A stretch of 64,000 bases of DNA from Iris pallida (lineage: Eukaryota > Streptophyta > Magnoliopsida > Asparagales > Iridaceae), in assembly GCA_029216955.1 (NCBI GenBank), contig JANAVB010002199.1:14067417-14131416 (forward strand), read 5' to 3'. Below the pieces are notes generated by a model. The model saw nothing but the letters and a program-made list of their open reading frames with translations, was not told where the DNA came from and ran no database searches. Shown here in pieces: positions 1-21,450 of this stretch. Position numbers and translations under genes: made by a program. Position 1 is the stretch's first letter; every line of letters starts with the position of its first letter.

Positions 1-766
1 TTCACTGAAACGCGACAGACCTCCCATTTGTTCAAAGAAACACAAGGGCGTGCAAAAATGATGGATGGAGTACTTGCAAATGGAAAACGGGATTGCTTAC
101 GTAGTATCCGGAAAGGCGCACCTAGCAAAGTCATATTTTCCAGCCATAGTGACTGCATTTCCCTCAGTGAGAAAGACTACTGCACTATTTCAAATATGAT
201 GTCGCATAAAACCACTCTTGAAATATACAGCTGATATGCTACAAATTACAGTATATTTATACATTTTTATTGCATTAGCTTCCTGGGGTTTAACTCCATG
301 TTTCACCAGGCTGAATTTATAATATTCTGAAACTAACACAGTATTCAACACAAGATGTTTGTTCAGTAACTTTGACAACATGCTGGCTCTGTTAATTGAC
401 ATGATCAAGTAGAATGATTTTACTGTTTCCATGTGCATCCCATTCTTTCTATTTGATGTATAGACAATTGATGACTGGCACAGCAAGAAAGTACCATCGT
501 AGCAACAATAAAATTGTGCTAGAAGTGGGTTGCACGCAGCAAATGTATAAATAATCAAAACAGAGTTGCAAGGAGCTAGTCAGCCTCGACTTATTGCCGT
601 CAACAAGGCAGCATATAACAAACTTATTCATTACAGAGTGCATCTCTGACGGGTTACATTGCTCCCTTCTGTGTGATATAGTTCCTCTCTTGTTTTTGAA
701 GTACATCCGAAGACGAACTTGACAGATTGAAACAATTATCTCGCAGCTTGTTATAGAATTTTTCGA
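1..766. other. 3' flank of the thiolase gene, no gene seen
   Basis: This stretch lies downstream of the thiolase stop codon, which is on the minus strand at 767-769. It must hold the 3' UTR and terminator region of that gene, but I could not fix a cleavage site. Its short open frames show no recognisable motif and no splice-consistent extension, so I see no further gene. Confidence 0.4.
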
Positions 767-12065
<11,299 letters not shown>

Positions 12066-12150
12066 TACTACTCTCTCTCTCTCTCTCTTCTTCGGCTTCC
12101 AGAATGGAAAAAGTTCGACGAGGAGGAGGAGGAGCTCGTGGAGCTGCTCA

Positions 12151-12157
12151 ATTTATA
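12151..12157 (-). promoter_or_regulatory. TATA box of the thiolase gene
   Basis: The minus strand reads TATAAAT here, about 86 nt upstream of the thiolase ATG at 12065. A pyrimidine/purine-rich leader with GA repeats (12070-12090) lies between them. Spacing and context suit a plant core promoter with a short 5' UTR. Placement is inferred from sequence alone. Confidence 0.6.
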
Positions 12158-12699
12158 GGGACACGGTGGGCCCTACTTCTAAAGGTAGTGGGTATAGTTC
12201 TGGGTGCGTTACTATATAACGGTAGGTGTTGGCTCTTTTTCTAAAATTTGTTCTCATTAATATGGACCAGCAATGTAAGAATGCGACCTTTTCCAAAAAA
12301 AAAAAAAAGTCTTAAAATATTACTTTTTTTGTTTGACCGAGTATAACACACTTTTAGTCAGCGGAGGACTTGAATTTTTGATTCCGTACTTGACGTTTAA
12401 TTTTCTATTATTTAAATTTTAAATTTATCCATATATTAATATTATTAGTATTTTTAAAATATTATCATGCACTCCTTGGCATGCACACATTAATTTCAAA
12501 TTTAATGCAGAGGTAGATATGCATGCACAAATTAATGTCAAATTTAGCATAAATAAATTTGAAATTTGAATGATAAAAGTTAAAGAATAATACACGATGA
12601 CATTTTAGGAATATCAATAACAACACCCAAAAATTAATATTATTAATTACATCTTGATAAATAAAATTAAGGGTTATATATAAATGTTCAATGGTTCAC

Positions 12700-12985
12700 A
12701 TAAAAAAAGGATTAATTGCATCAACTATTCCTATATTTTACACTTATTACACGGACCGTCCCTGCTTTGAAACTAATTACACAGACCACCCATGCTTTGA
12801 AACTAATTACACGGACACCACATATAGTTTCTATTTTCTACAGAAACTAATAACACTGACCACCCTTATGTTTAATAAATTTTATAAAGGAGGGGTGGTC
12901 GGTGTAATTATTTTCGAAATATGGATAGTTTCTGTAATACTCACGAAACATAAGGGAGGTCAGTGTAATTAACCCCAAAAAAACT
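12700..12985. mobile_element. MITE with ATTACACxGACC inverted termini
   Basis: The left end carries GGATTAATTGCATCAAC followed by TTACACGGACCGTCCCT. The right end reads, on the reverse strand, GGGGTTAATTACACTGACC. Inside the left arm the unit GAAACTAATTACACGGAC occurs two to three times. The ATGTTCAATGGTT motif at 12682 recurs at 12990 just outside both ends. About 270 bp, non-coding; the superfamily was not resolved. Confidence 0.6.
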
Positions 12986-13049
12986 ATTAATGTTCAATGG
13001 TTGACATCAATGTTGAGGTTCTTAAAGTCGCAGATACTGGAAAGAAAGA

Positions 13050-13622
13050 AGCAAGTTCTAAAGGTCTACTTTGATTGAGGGTTAAGAGAGGTAGGTGATA
13101 AAAAATTAAGTGAGGGGAAAAAAAACCATGCATGGTTTGAGGATATGGGTTTAGGAGGGAGAATTATAGAGGATTAAGTGATTTTTTTAGCATTCTTTTG
13201 TCCATTTTTTTAACCTCCAAATCGGGTGGTTAATGAGAAAAAATGAGGGGGTTATTTAAAAATTCATAAATATCCGTTATTTACCTTATGAAATATTATG
13301 ACTTTCTTTTCCATTTTTTGTTGCTTTCAACCTGTTGTTCCATAGCTTCCTGACTTTGTGAAGATATTTGACAAGTTTTAATTAAATATCAAATCAAATC
13401 TAATTTTATGTCGTATGTAATAAAGGTATTTTGGTAACTGTTGTATTTTTATTAATCTTTCTCCCACACAAAACGTCAAATCCAAGCAAGAGTTATTAAA
13501 CACATCACACTTAACCTCCCATCAATCCAAACAAGGTTACATGTATTGACTCTCATTCCCCTCACTTAACTCCCCTTTACTTAATTCTGCTTATATTTTC
13601 CCCCTCAGTCCAAACAAACCCT
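13050..13622. mobile_element. Putative PIF/Harbinger-like MITE
   Basis: The right end, read on the minus strand, begins AGGGTTTGTTTGGACTGAGG, resembling Harbinger-type termini. The left end at about 13055 (AAGGTCTACTTTGATTGAGGG) is its diverged partner. AGTGAGGGG and TTAAG motifs recur in inverted orientation inside. The 570-bp interior is AT-rich and non-coding. The target duplication could not be fixed. Confidence 0.4.
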
Positions 13623-14340
13623 AAGAGATCTCATATAAAAAAGTTCATGATATCTCGTAAAGTTGTGTTAGTTCTTGTAAAATTCTTTTAATATAGGTAT
13701 TTATTCTCTTGTCTCGTGGACGTAGGCCAGTCTAATGGTTGAACCACATTATATATTTGTGTTCTTGTGATTGTTATTGTGTTTGATTTTATCTTTCCTT
13801 ATTCGCCGCTCAGGGAAATCTCGATTTTTGCGGTTTAGAAATTGGTTTCAAAGCGTAAGGAATCAAAGGTTCTTCAATTTATGATCTAGGTTAATGGTAG
13901 ATGTCGACAATAATCGGCTTCCTATATTCTTATATCGTGGTTATGAAGTTATTGGTTCATAAAGACCTTAGTGAGAGTTCTTTATTTCAAAATTAAGGAT
14001 GACAAATAACAAAGTCAGTAGCACCAAATTCGATGTGCAAAAGTTTAACGGTAAAGAAAACTTTCCGATGTGGTAGAAAATGATTGAACAATTATCGTAG
14101 AAGTGATTGTACAAGGTCGTTGCTAACAGGGATAAGAAATTCGTCAACATGCCAGATGATGCATGAGAAGACATGGATCAAAGGACACATACACGATATA
14201 GCTTTGCTTGGTATGCAAGGTAATGTACAACGTCATGGTAGAAACTTTTGCGACAAGTTTATGGTTGAATCCAGAGAGCTTGTATATAAAAAAGTCAGTC
14301 AAATAAGTTGTATCGTATGAAGCAAATCTATATTTTATGC
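13622..14340 (+). pseudogene. Decayed copia fragment: LTR end, primer-binding site, start of gag
   Basis: The stretch 13622-13840 resembles the 3' part of a plant copia LTR. It is followed by TTGGTTTCAAAGC (13842-13854), a mutated form of the initiator-tRNA-Met primer site TTGGTATCAGAGC. An ATG at 13999 opens a frame with Lys-Phe-Asp-Val-x-Lys-Phe-Asn-Gly and Met-Trp, the usual opening of copia gag, but stops follow quickly. The rest of the element is missing. Confidence 0.55.
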
Positions 14341-14555
14341 AGAAAGGAAGAAACTCAAATTATACACTATCATAGATCATAACGCTAGTATAAAGTAAAT
14401 ATACTAGCATGAATAGAATGGTACTAAATGATATCAGGATAATAGTACAACAATAATATCAAGACGGACTATATCAACTAAATGCTATGTTTTAGGAAAT
14501 CAACACTCAATAAGTGGTCAACATGGGATGATTCAGACATTATGATGGTTATGCA

Positions 14556-16627
14556 TGTAATGTCCCGCTCCACACAGTGCATTACGATGAGTCGTTGACT
14601 CGAAGAGTTGCGTTGACCCGATAAAGTGTCGATGTGAATCGATGTAAAGCCTAAGTCCAGTTGGAACAAAGTATTGACTTCGGTTGATCTGGTGTGCAGG
14701 CTATGCTTTTGCGCTGGATTGTAAAGGGTCGACATTTTGCCTTATTCGAAATAATGTCCGGAAAATCAAATCGTTGCCTTGCAACAAATTGTGGCAAGGG
14801 CACGGTAGGCCAAATCAGTCGAATAGTTCAACGGAATGGCTAAGTCAGGAGAGTTAGCCGTGCAAGCAAGTTATGGAATCGAGCCGCTTCAGCTCGGCAA
14901 AACGACAAGGCGTATCGGCTTAAGGTGGGCGGGTTCTCGACTCTCTCTCCCTACTCCTTCATGTCTAATAAAATGTATCCTTATATGCGTAAGTTGCTAT
15001 CAAGTTAGCGAGCGTGGCTCGAACGGTTAAAGGTCTTAGTGTGTGTCAAACATTAAGATAGAACATGGAACATTGAACAATTGGGACGACGTGCATCAAA
15101 TGTACGGGTCTCGGTAGGACGGTGGTGGTAGAATATTGAAAGGTAATATCGAGATGTGCATCACGTGCACGACTCCGAGAACATTAAACACTAGGTCTAG
15201 AACACTGATTATGGCGTTAAGCGTGCCCTCGTGCACGGAAGCTACGAAATGACTAAGTAACTACGGAACTGTTGTTATGTGAATAACTTATGAATGGAAC
15301 GCGTTGAGTATAAGTATGAGAAGTCTAAGCCGTTGGGCGTCGTGCATCAATACGGATGTGTTGGGGCATAAAGCCGATGGAACTTGAGATAGAGATAACG
15401 GAATATGTTTATGGAACGTGAATATGTTTATGGAACGTGAGATTGGTTGGAATGATATGACTTATTTGCTATGGTGCGTATTGCATGGTCAATGGACTCG
15501 GATGGCCCGTGTACGGGTGCGACTTTCCTCGAACGGTTACGACCGGGGCACCGGGACCGTTCGGCCTAGGAGGAAATTATGTATGATATTTATGGTGCAC
15601 ATCATTAGGACGGGTTGCGACCGGCCAGTGTTGTGATAAGCTATGATATCAGTAAGTTTGGGATCCTTCAGATACTGGACAAGCAATCCGTATTGGAGCG
15701 ATCATAGGCTTACACATAAGGATGCCAAGTCCATTACGGTGCGAAACACCGCGATCTTCATATAGATAGGGTCGGAGGGCTGAGATTAGAGGTGGGTGCA
15801 AGCGCAGGGCCTGCCACCCTTATACATATGTCTAAGTTTGGGTTAGTTGGCTGTGTGAATTGTATGGTTGGTTATGCATATTTCTAACGATTGCAGGCTA
15901 AGCAAAACGAGACGGAAACATGCACGATCACTATGCTTATGTTTATATTATGTCTAACTGTATCTGCTGCAGGAACAAGATATTGGACACATTTATAATA
16001 AGTTGCTATGCTTGAATTTTGCCATGAAACTGACCGCAAGGCTAAATAGAAAGATCACCAAATAAGTTACATGTTTCACTAAATGTACTTAGTGTTGGTT
16101 GGGTGCGAGTGGGTCTTGATCAGTGCAGCGAGGACGAAAGCACTAATCTCCCAATAGATTGCTTGCAGGTTCAGGTTATGTTCGGCTCGAGGCGGGGCTT
16201 GGCTTGGACGTACCGAGGCATGGAGTCCTTAGCGTTTCAAGAGGAGCTACCGCATTGGCGTTCGGACTTGCAACATGGAGATGTTCGGCCGAAGACTATT
16301 TGTTGGCTATAAAGAGGCATAATGTATGGAACGATGTAATCTTTTGTGAGCTAGAGAGATCATGAGAGTTGTAGCCAGTTGGCATATCAAGTTGGGCTAT
16401 TCAAACCCTTCGTAACCTTCAGTTCACTATTAATAAAAGAGATTCTTATTGTATACTCTGTTTTCTTCCGCTGCTTATGTTATCAATTTGAGATAATCTT
16501 ATGTGAACCTGTTATCTTGCCTTGCACGAGCGCAACTCCAGGCTCGTGCGGCATCACGCTCCAGCGAGGACGATGATTCAGGTGAAATATAGCGAGGACG
16601 AACGATTTTTCGGGTCGGGACGTGACA
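14556..16627 (+). mobile_element. Ty3/gypsy LTR (2.07 kb) in plus orientation
   Basis: It begins TGTAATGTCCCG and ends CGGGACGTGACA, an imperfect terminal inverted repeat with TG...CA. Three bases later comes TGGTATCGGAGC (16631-16642), a near match to the initiator-tRNA-Met primer site, so this is a 5' LTR. The last 120 bp match the end of the solo LTR at 28344-30154. Long LTRs of this form occur in plant Del/Tekay-type elements; that clade call is inference. The stretch holds no gene. Confidence 0.75.
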
Positions 16628-17060
16628 AGTTGGTATCGGAGCGGTTCCATCCTCTGGACCGTGAACGAATCTCTTTGACCCTCAGTTGCTTCGATATCGA
16701 AAATCAATTGACTCTAAGTTGTTTCCGCAACCGCATGGCTCATGGATCTGCTCGATGCTACATTGGATGTTCCATACAATAAGTCTATATTAAGTGCTTA
16801 CGTCTGCCACAAGTATGTCGTGACTATCACGCTGTCTCCGAGTGCCATCGGAGAATGTTGGTCGCACGAAGTACAACGAGTTACGAAATGTTGGTTTTCC
16901 GAGGTGCAACAAAGTTACGAGTCGTTGCTTGCACGAAGTGCAATGAATATGGTGATATTGGTTGCATGAAGTGCAATGAGATACGTATTGTCGGTCGCAT
17001 GAAGTGCGAAGAGATACGTGTTATTGGTTGCACGAAGTATGACATGTACCTGACTAGTAA
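16628..17060 (+). mobile_element. Truncated internal start of the gypsy element, with 45-bp tandem repeats
   Basis: After the primer site the sequence continues about 200 bp. At 16855-17045 there is a degenerate tandem array of about 40-45-bp units around GTTGCACGAAGTGCAATGAG. It is translatable as repeated Cys-containing units (Cys-Thr/Met-Lys-Cys-Asn-Glu) in one open frame. No gag, pol or 3' LTR follows; the zinc-finger gene's 3' end comes next. The element is truncated here. Confidence 0.55.
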
Positions 17061-17204
17061 TAATAATCAGTATCACACTTCAAAAAATAGGAAACTTATA
17101 TTAGAACAAAAGGAAACCCTAAATAAAACAATCTCCCTACAAAGTGAATCATTTGAATATTGCAGTACACAAGTTTTTTCCAATCTCTCCTCAATTAAGT
17201 ATCA

Positions 17205-17825
17205 TCAAAGGTGTAGGTCAAGATCAAGATCCTCCTTCTTCTCCCTCTCTCCGGCGGGACCGCCTCCGACTCGGCCGAACGAAGTTCCTAGCTGCAAGTC
17301 CATGTTAAGACTTCCCCGAGGAGGAGGTCCGAAGCTCTGCACTGAAGCACTTCCGTAGGGAGAAGACGACGCGAAGACCAACCTGCTGCTCGGTGCAGCC
17401 CTATGGAGGACCGGTGCATTATTGTTGGCACCCAAGTGTCTACTCGTCGTCGTCGGCCAGAAGTTGTACGGTTGGTATCTCCTGCAGTAAGGATTGGGCG
17501 CGTTGGCCGCGGCTCCCGACGACGGATAGCCGTGACTGTGTGCGGGGAGGAAGAGGGAGGGGATCGAAGGGGGAGGCAGCGGCGACGGACGTCGGACGGA
17601 GAGCGGGTCGTAAGGATCGTCGTATCGCTGCTGCATCGACGCCATCTTGGAGGCCAGACGCTCCCTGCGGTGAGAGTTCTGGTGCCCTCCGAATGCTTGG
17701 GAGGTGAAGAACACCCTGTCGCAGTACTTGCACGGATAAACCCTTCCTTTGGCCTCTAATTCTGAGTCTTCAACATTCTCTACTACCTCTCCTGTGGGCT
17801 CGTTGTCATTCACTTGATCAACCAT
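17205..17825 (-). CDS. Single C2H2 zinc-finger protein with C-terminal EAR motif (206 residues)
   Basis: A likely nuclear transcriptional repressor. The only finger lies at residues 32-52 (C-x2-C-x12-H-x3-H) and contains QAFGGH, a variant of the plant-specific QALGGH helix, followed by a basic His-Arg-Arg-Glu-Arg stretch. The acidic N-terminus (residues 5-24) is followed by Pro/Ser-rich and Gly-rich middle regions. The last seven residues are LDLDLHL, an LxLxL EAR motif that recruits co-repressors in this class. I chose the Met at 17825. The frame is open further upstream to 18083, but that part lacks family features, and TTTGTGGTAG just before the ATG could be an intron acceptor. The layout fits the ZFP/KNUCKLES/SUPERMAN-type single-finger group; I do not assign an orthologue. 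Confidence 0.85.
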   Translation of the reverse strand: MVDQVNDNEPTGEVVENVEDSELEAKGRVYPCKYCDRVFFTSQAFGGHQNSHRRERLASKMASMQQRYDDPYDPLSVRRPSPLPPPSIPSLFLPAHSHGYPSSGAAANAPNPYCRRYQPYNFWPTTTSRHLGANNNAPVLHRAAPSSRLVFASSSPYGSASVQSFGPPPRGSLNMDLQLGTSFGRVGGGPAGEREKKEDLDLDLHL

Positions 17826-18371
17826 TCTACCACAAAAATATGAACTGTTATTATGATTTGAGGAGTAGAAGTTTGATGAAGAAAGGACACTCAACATGAC
17901 AACTTTTAAGTGCTTCCGAGGTTTCAATGTATATATTACCTCGTTTGGTACACTGTAATGTACTCGTAATCGTAATCGTAATGTAATCAAACTAAAGGGG
18001 TATTTCCGTGGATTTGTCTTGGTATCGTGTTCATAATGTCGTATTGAATGATCCCGGCCGATTGTTTTCTGTCCATAGTGCATACAGCTTTAGTTTGGGC
18101 AGGTTCGGTGGCTCTATACGAATTAGCGGTTTTTGATCCCTCTGGCCCTGTTCTTGATTTAATGTGGAGACAAGGTATGTTCGTTACACCTTTCATTACT
18201 CGTTTAGGGGAATAACGAATTCGTTGGGTGATTGGGGTATTTCAGGAGGAACTATAACGAATTCGTGTATTTGGAGTTATGAAGACGTGGCAGAGGCACA
18301 TACTGTGTTTTCTGGCTTGTGTTTCTTGGCAGCCATCTGGCATTGGGTGTATTGGGACCTAGAAATATTAT

Positions 18372-18437
<66 letters not shown>

Positions 18438-19199
18438 CATATTTAAATAATGATAAATAAAATTCTAGTAGATATAGAATATTGTAGGACCAAATAAAAA
18501 AATTGTAGAGGGAAAGAAGGTTGGACTTACTATATATGTAGCTGAAGAGTACGAGAGAGAGAGAAAAAAAAGTGTGGTTCAAGTGATCTTCGTCTGTGTG
18601 ATTGAAGGAAGTTGGACAAAGGCACCCTTTTTATAGTGTTGTGAACAAGGGTTTGATCAGTTATATATGTAAATACTTCAAGTCTTCAACCAAATATTTA
18701 TCAGTTCATTGTACTTGAAGAATTAATGGTTCGGGATTAGGTGGAAAGATTGCAACATGATTTGCTCTATGGAGAAATCTTTAGAACATTAATGAGAATC
18801 CATTCCTTAATTAAACAAGGTTTTTACTAAACAACTTGCAAGGATGATCATGTGAAAAGACATTTTCAGAGAGTTATAAAAAGTAAAATGTACTTTAATT
18901 TGTGCTACGACTAGAAGAAATGAACCTTTTAAATGACACAATTAATTAGCAAGTCAATCCAGCTCGTCTTCAGGGACGGACGCATGAATTTAAAAGAGGA
19001 GGGTCATAATTAAACGTAAACAAAGTCAAAAAAAGAAAAAGAAAAAAGAAAAAAAAAAAGAAAGAGAGAGAAGGAATCTTGGGAGGAGACGAATAGAGGA
19101 TTTTAATTTTTCCGTGGAGACTGGGTTTAGTATGTGTGTATCAGCAATTGCTACTATTCCTGGCCATTCAGCTGGAAATTACTGCTCTGTTACTCTTCA
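17826..19199. other. Upstream region of the zinc-finger gene
   Basis: It contains the presumed 5' leader and promoter of the minus-strand zinc-finger gene, a (TA)n tract at 18376-18434 and a GA tract near 18553-18563. A CAGGGACGGACGCA motif at 18972 resembles a transposon terminus. No gene was recognised. Confidence 0.4.
18376..18434. repeat. (TA)n microsatellite
   Basis: About 29 uninterrupted TA units. Open frames across it on both strands encode only alternating Ile-Tyr and are artefacts of the repeat. Confidence 0.95.
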
Positions 19200-19268
19200 C
19201 TAAGTCAGGATGATCTTTATCAATACACACTCCTTTATTTTGACCAAATTTGGATAAGTTTTCACAAA

Positions 19269-19635
19269 CAAAAATGCTATTCGACTCTTAAAATATTTGG
19301 GTGATACCATTTTCCATTATGTGGTATATGACATGGTTGCTGACATGACAAAATTTAACATTAAAATTAATATTAAATTAACATGATAATTAACATTAAA
19401 ATTAACCTTAATATTAAAATTAAAATTAAAATTAATATTAATATTAAAATTAATCTTAACATTAAAATTAATATTAATATTAATATTAACATTAACATTA
19501 GCATTAATAAAATTGGATAATTAATGTTTTGGGTTAAAATTTGTCATGTCAGCTGTTATGTCAGATGCCGTGTCAGATGCCACATAATGGGAGATAATAT
19601 CACCCAAATATTTTGGGAGCCAAATAGCATAATTG
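19269..19635. mobile_element. Mutator-like MITE, 367 bp, with 9-bp target duplication
   Basis: The termini are inverted repeats: left CAAAAATGCTATTCGACTC, right on the reverse strand CAATTATGCTATTTGGCTC. The pairing continues about 100 bp inward (AAAATATTTGGGTGATA, CATTATGTGG). The centre is an AT-rich array of ATTAA/TTAAT units (19350-19510). TTTCACAAA occurs at 19260-19268 and again at 19636-19644, an exact 9-bp duplication typical of Mutator-like elements. It interrupts a chromodomain frame. Confidence 0.82.
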
Positions 19636-20365
19636 TTTCACAAATTGCTCATAAGGTATCCAACTAGCATCTTCAACATTGCTATCTTTCCACTGGACCA
19701 ATATGTACAGTGGTGCCTTGTGTCTTCGTTGGACCAACCTTCTGTCAAGAATCCAATCTGGTTCCAGGATTAAACTACTTTTGTGCTTGTAGCTCCTAGA
19801 GAACAGAAATTTTCTTACTGAAGTCACAGGTGAGGAGTAGGAGCTATTGCTAGGTCTTATAATACCTGAATTTAAACATTTTCTGAACATGTTTCTCTAT
19901 TTCATTCTTATGGATGTAGGGGTGCCTATATGAGCTACTACTACAAACAGGGGTTGTCCCAGGAAGAATTGAAGTACTTTGTGGTCCTAACGTCTCTGTG
20001 CTGGCAGTCCCCTGGGGTTCTTCAAACAAGGGTTGGTACTACAGCAGCAGTTAAACTCTGGTGTCTTCTTGTCCTCTTTTGAGTCTTTATAATTCCCCTG
20101 CCATGAACACATTTGAATCAAAAAAAATCTGGGGCTTTTGCCTCAACTCTTTGTCCTCCACCTCTTTGAGTTTGGCTATTAGCAGTCTTCAGTCCACTGA
20201 GTTGTTGCACTCTTCCTTGCATTGTGAGCTTCATCGTCAGTTCTTCTTGGTTTTTTCTAAGGGCACGATATTTTTTACTTGGGGGCAGTCCAAACCGATA
20301 AAAATTTTGCTGGAGACCACCCACAATTTGCTTGAAGACAGCCCAAAAATTAGGACAGATAGAGG

Positions 20366-20760
20366 GGTTGCAGCTCGTCGAAGCTGGAGAACGAGGACAC
20401 CGTCCGCCGCTGCCGGGACCGGCGCCGGCTGATGAGGGAGGCCGTCCAGTCCCGACACCACCTTGCCTCCGCCCACGCCGACTACCTCCGCTCCCTCCTC
20501 TCCGCCGCCTCCTCCCTCTCCCGCTTCTCCCGAGGCGCCGAGCCCCTCCCCGTCTCCCTCCAGACCCCTCCCGTCGTCCTCCTCTCCCCACCCGAACAAC
20601 AACAACCGTCGTTCTCGCCACCACCACCACCATCGCAAGCACCATCGCAATCGCCATTCTCTCCCGCCTCCACTATGCCCCCTCCCACTCCTCCCGACAA
20701 TCCCCGCCGCAAGCACGAGCCCTCTCCACCGCCGCCGCTGAAACCCCTTCGTAGCAGCTC
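20366..20760 (+). pseudogene. Captured N-terminal fragment of a DUF630-type plant gene
   Basis: From 20366 the plus strand reads [11 protein letters not shown], then [10 protein letters not shown] and a block with [14 protein letters not shown]. This is the usual start of the plant DUF630/DUF632 family (NRG2-like), followed by a Pro-rich stretch typical of those proteins. The initiator Met codon is replaced by AGG, and the DUF632 half is absent. GC content and codon use differ sharply from the flanks. It lies inside the element at 20249-21282, so it is probably a transduplicated, non-functional fragment. Confidence 0.72.
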
Positions 20761-20817
20761 CACCTATGCCGCCGCGACAGCAATGGTCGGGAGGGCTCGT
20801 TGGTGGAGGAAGGTTAG

Positions 20818-20994
20818 CAGGGGCGGATCCAGAAACTGAAGATGGGATGGGCTATAGCATATTCGAATGGACAATGGGTGGGCTAACCCATATAAAAAAA
20901 TCAAAAAAATAAAAGAAAATAAGGGAAAAAAGAGCCAAAAAATTTGTTTGGGGTGGCTCCAACCCACCACACCTATAGGCTGGATCCGCCCATG
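20818..20994. mobile_element. hAT-type MITE, 177 bp, with 8-bp target duplication
   Basis: The termini CAGGGGCGGATCCAG and, reverse strand, CATGGGCGGATCCAG form the inverted repeat. AAGGTTAG at 20810-20817 and 20995-21002 is an exact 8-bp duplication, as hAT elements make. It lies inside the gene-capturing element, so it inserted later. Confidence 0.85.
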
Positions 20995-21450
20995 AAGGTT
21001 AGGGCTCGCGCAGGTTCGGCCGAGGACGGCCAGGAAGAAGGGGTCGTGGCTCTGGGTGTCTTCGTCGACACGGACTGCAGCTAAGTTAGCAGTACTCCTT
21101 TATGTGAGGACTGCCAGCTTGCTAGCAGTCCTAGGACTGCCACTAAGTTGGCAGTCCCACTTGCTGGAGAAAATTGGACTGCCCCCAAGTAAAAAAAGGG
21201 TGGCAAACTTGTATTTTTTTTTTTTTTGGAACATTTTTGGGCTGTCCCAAAGTAAAAAGTGTGGTGCCCTTAAAAAAAAACCCTTCTTTAAAGTTCCAGG
21301 TTGTCTCCCAAGTACTGGGCCAATTAGCTCCAAGTACAATGCGACATCCAGTAACTGGCAGTTGCAACAAGTCTGCCATGATTTTAGTTACCAACTTACC
21401 AGTGATCAAGAACAAAACAAGGAGGAGCTGCCTAGAAAGGAGAAATAATA

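Larger units (their letters stand above)
20249..21282. mobile_element. Terminal-inverted-repeat element carrying a captured gene fragment
   Basis: The left end GGTTTTTTCTAAGGGCAC pairs with the right end, reverse strand GGTTTTTTTTTAAGGGCAC. A second inverted block, TTTTACTTGGGGGCAGTCC (20275-20293), pairs with its reverse complement at 21175-21194. CTTCTT flanks both sides (20243-20248 and 21283-21288) as a probable 5-6-bp target duplication. The outer sequence rejoins as a continuous gypsy protease-to-RT linker, which fixes the boundaries. The length (1034 bp) and the captured coding piece resemble Pack-type elements. The short duplication argues against classic Mutator, so the superfamily is open. 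Confidence 0.65.
19200..21450 (-). pseudogene. Decayed Ty3/gypsy chromovirus (protease, RT start, chromodomain), twice interrupted
   Basis: Minus-strand order: protease-like block ending in an Ile-Val-Leu-Gly motif (21450-21283); an inserted element; Leu-Thr-Met-Lys-Leu and linker (20240-20060); RT N-terminus with GIIRPS-x-S-x-YSSPV (about 20000-19810, one internal frameshift near 19885); then directly the integrase chromodomain with Pro-Asp-x-Ile-Leu-Asp-Arg-Arg and Val-Gln-Trp-Lys (19790-19645), resumed after another insertion at 19268-19200. RT core, RNase H and integrase core are deleted. This is not a functional gene. Confidence 0.75.

Noticed and set aside
12691..12972. 93-residue frame as a small gene
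   Set aside because: It spans a MITE and merely translates its repeated ATTACACGGACC units.
16855..17045. CRISPR-like array
   Set aside because: The units are contiguous and degenerate with no spacers, in plant nuclear DNA, so it is a tandem minisatellite.
17826..18083. N-terminal extension of the zinc-finger protein to 292 residues
   Set aside because: The extra 86 residues lack the acidic or Ser-rich character of the family, and the stretch includes a likely intron acceptor before the chosen ATG.
18252..18582. Open frames of alternating Ile-Tyr on both strands
   Set aside because: They are translations of the (TA)n microsatellite at 18376-18434.
20237..20763. Several overlapping Gly/Arg- or Pro-rich frames on both strands
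   Set aside because: They are shadows of the GC-rich captured DUF630 fragment; only the plus frame from 20366 matches a known family.
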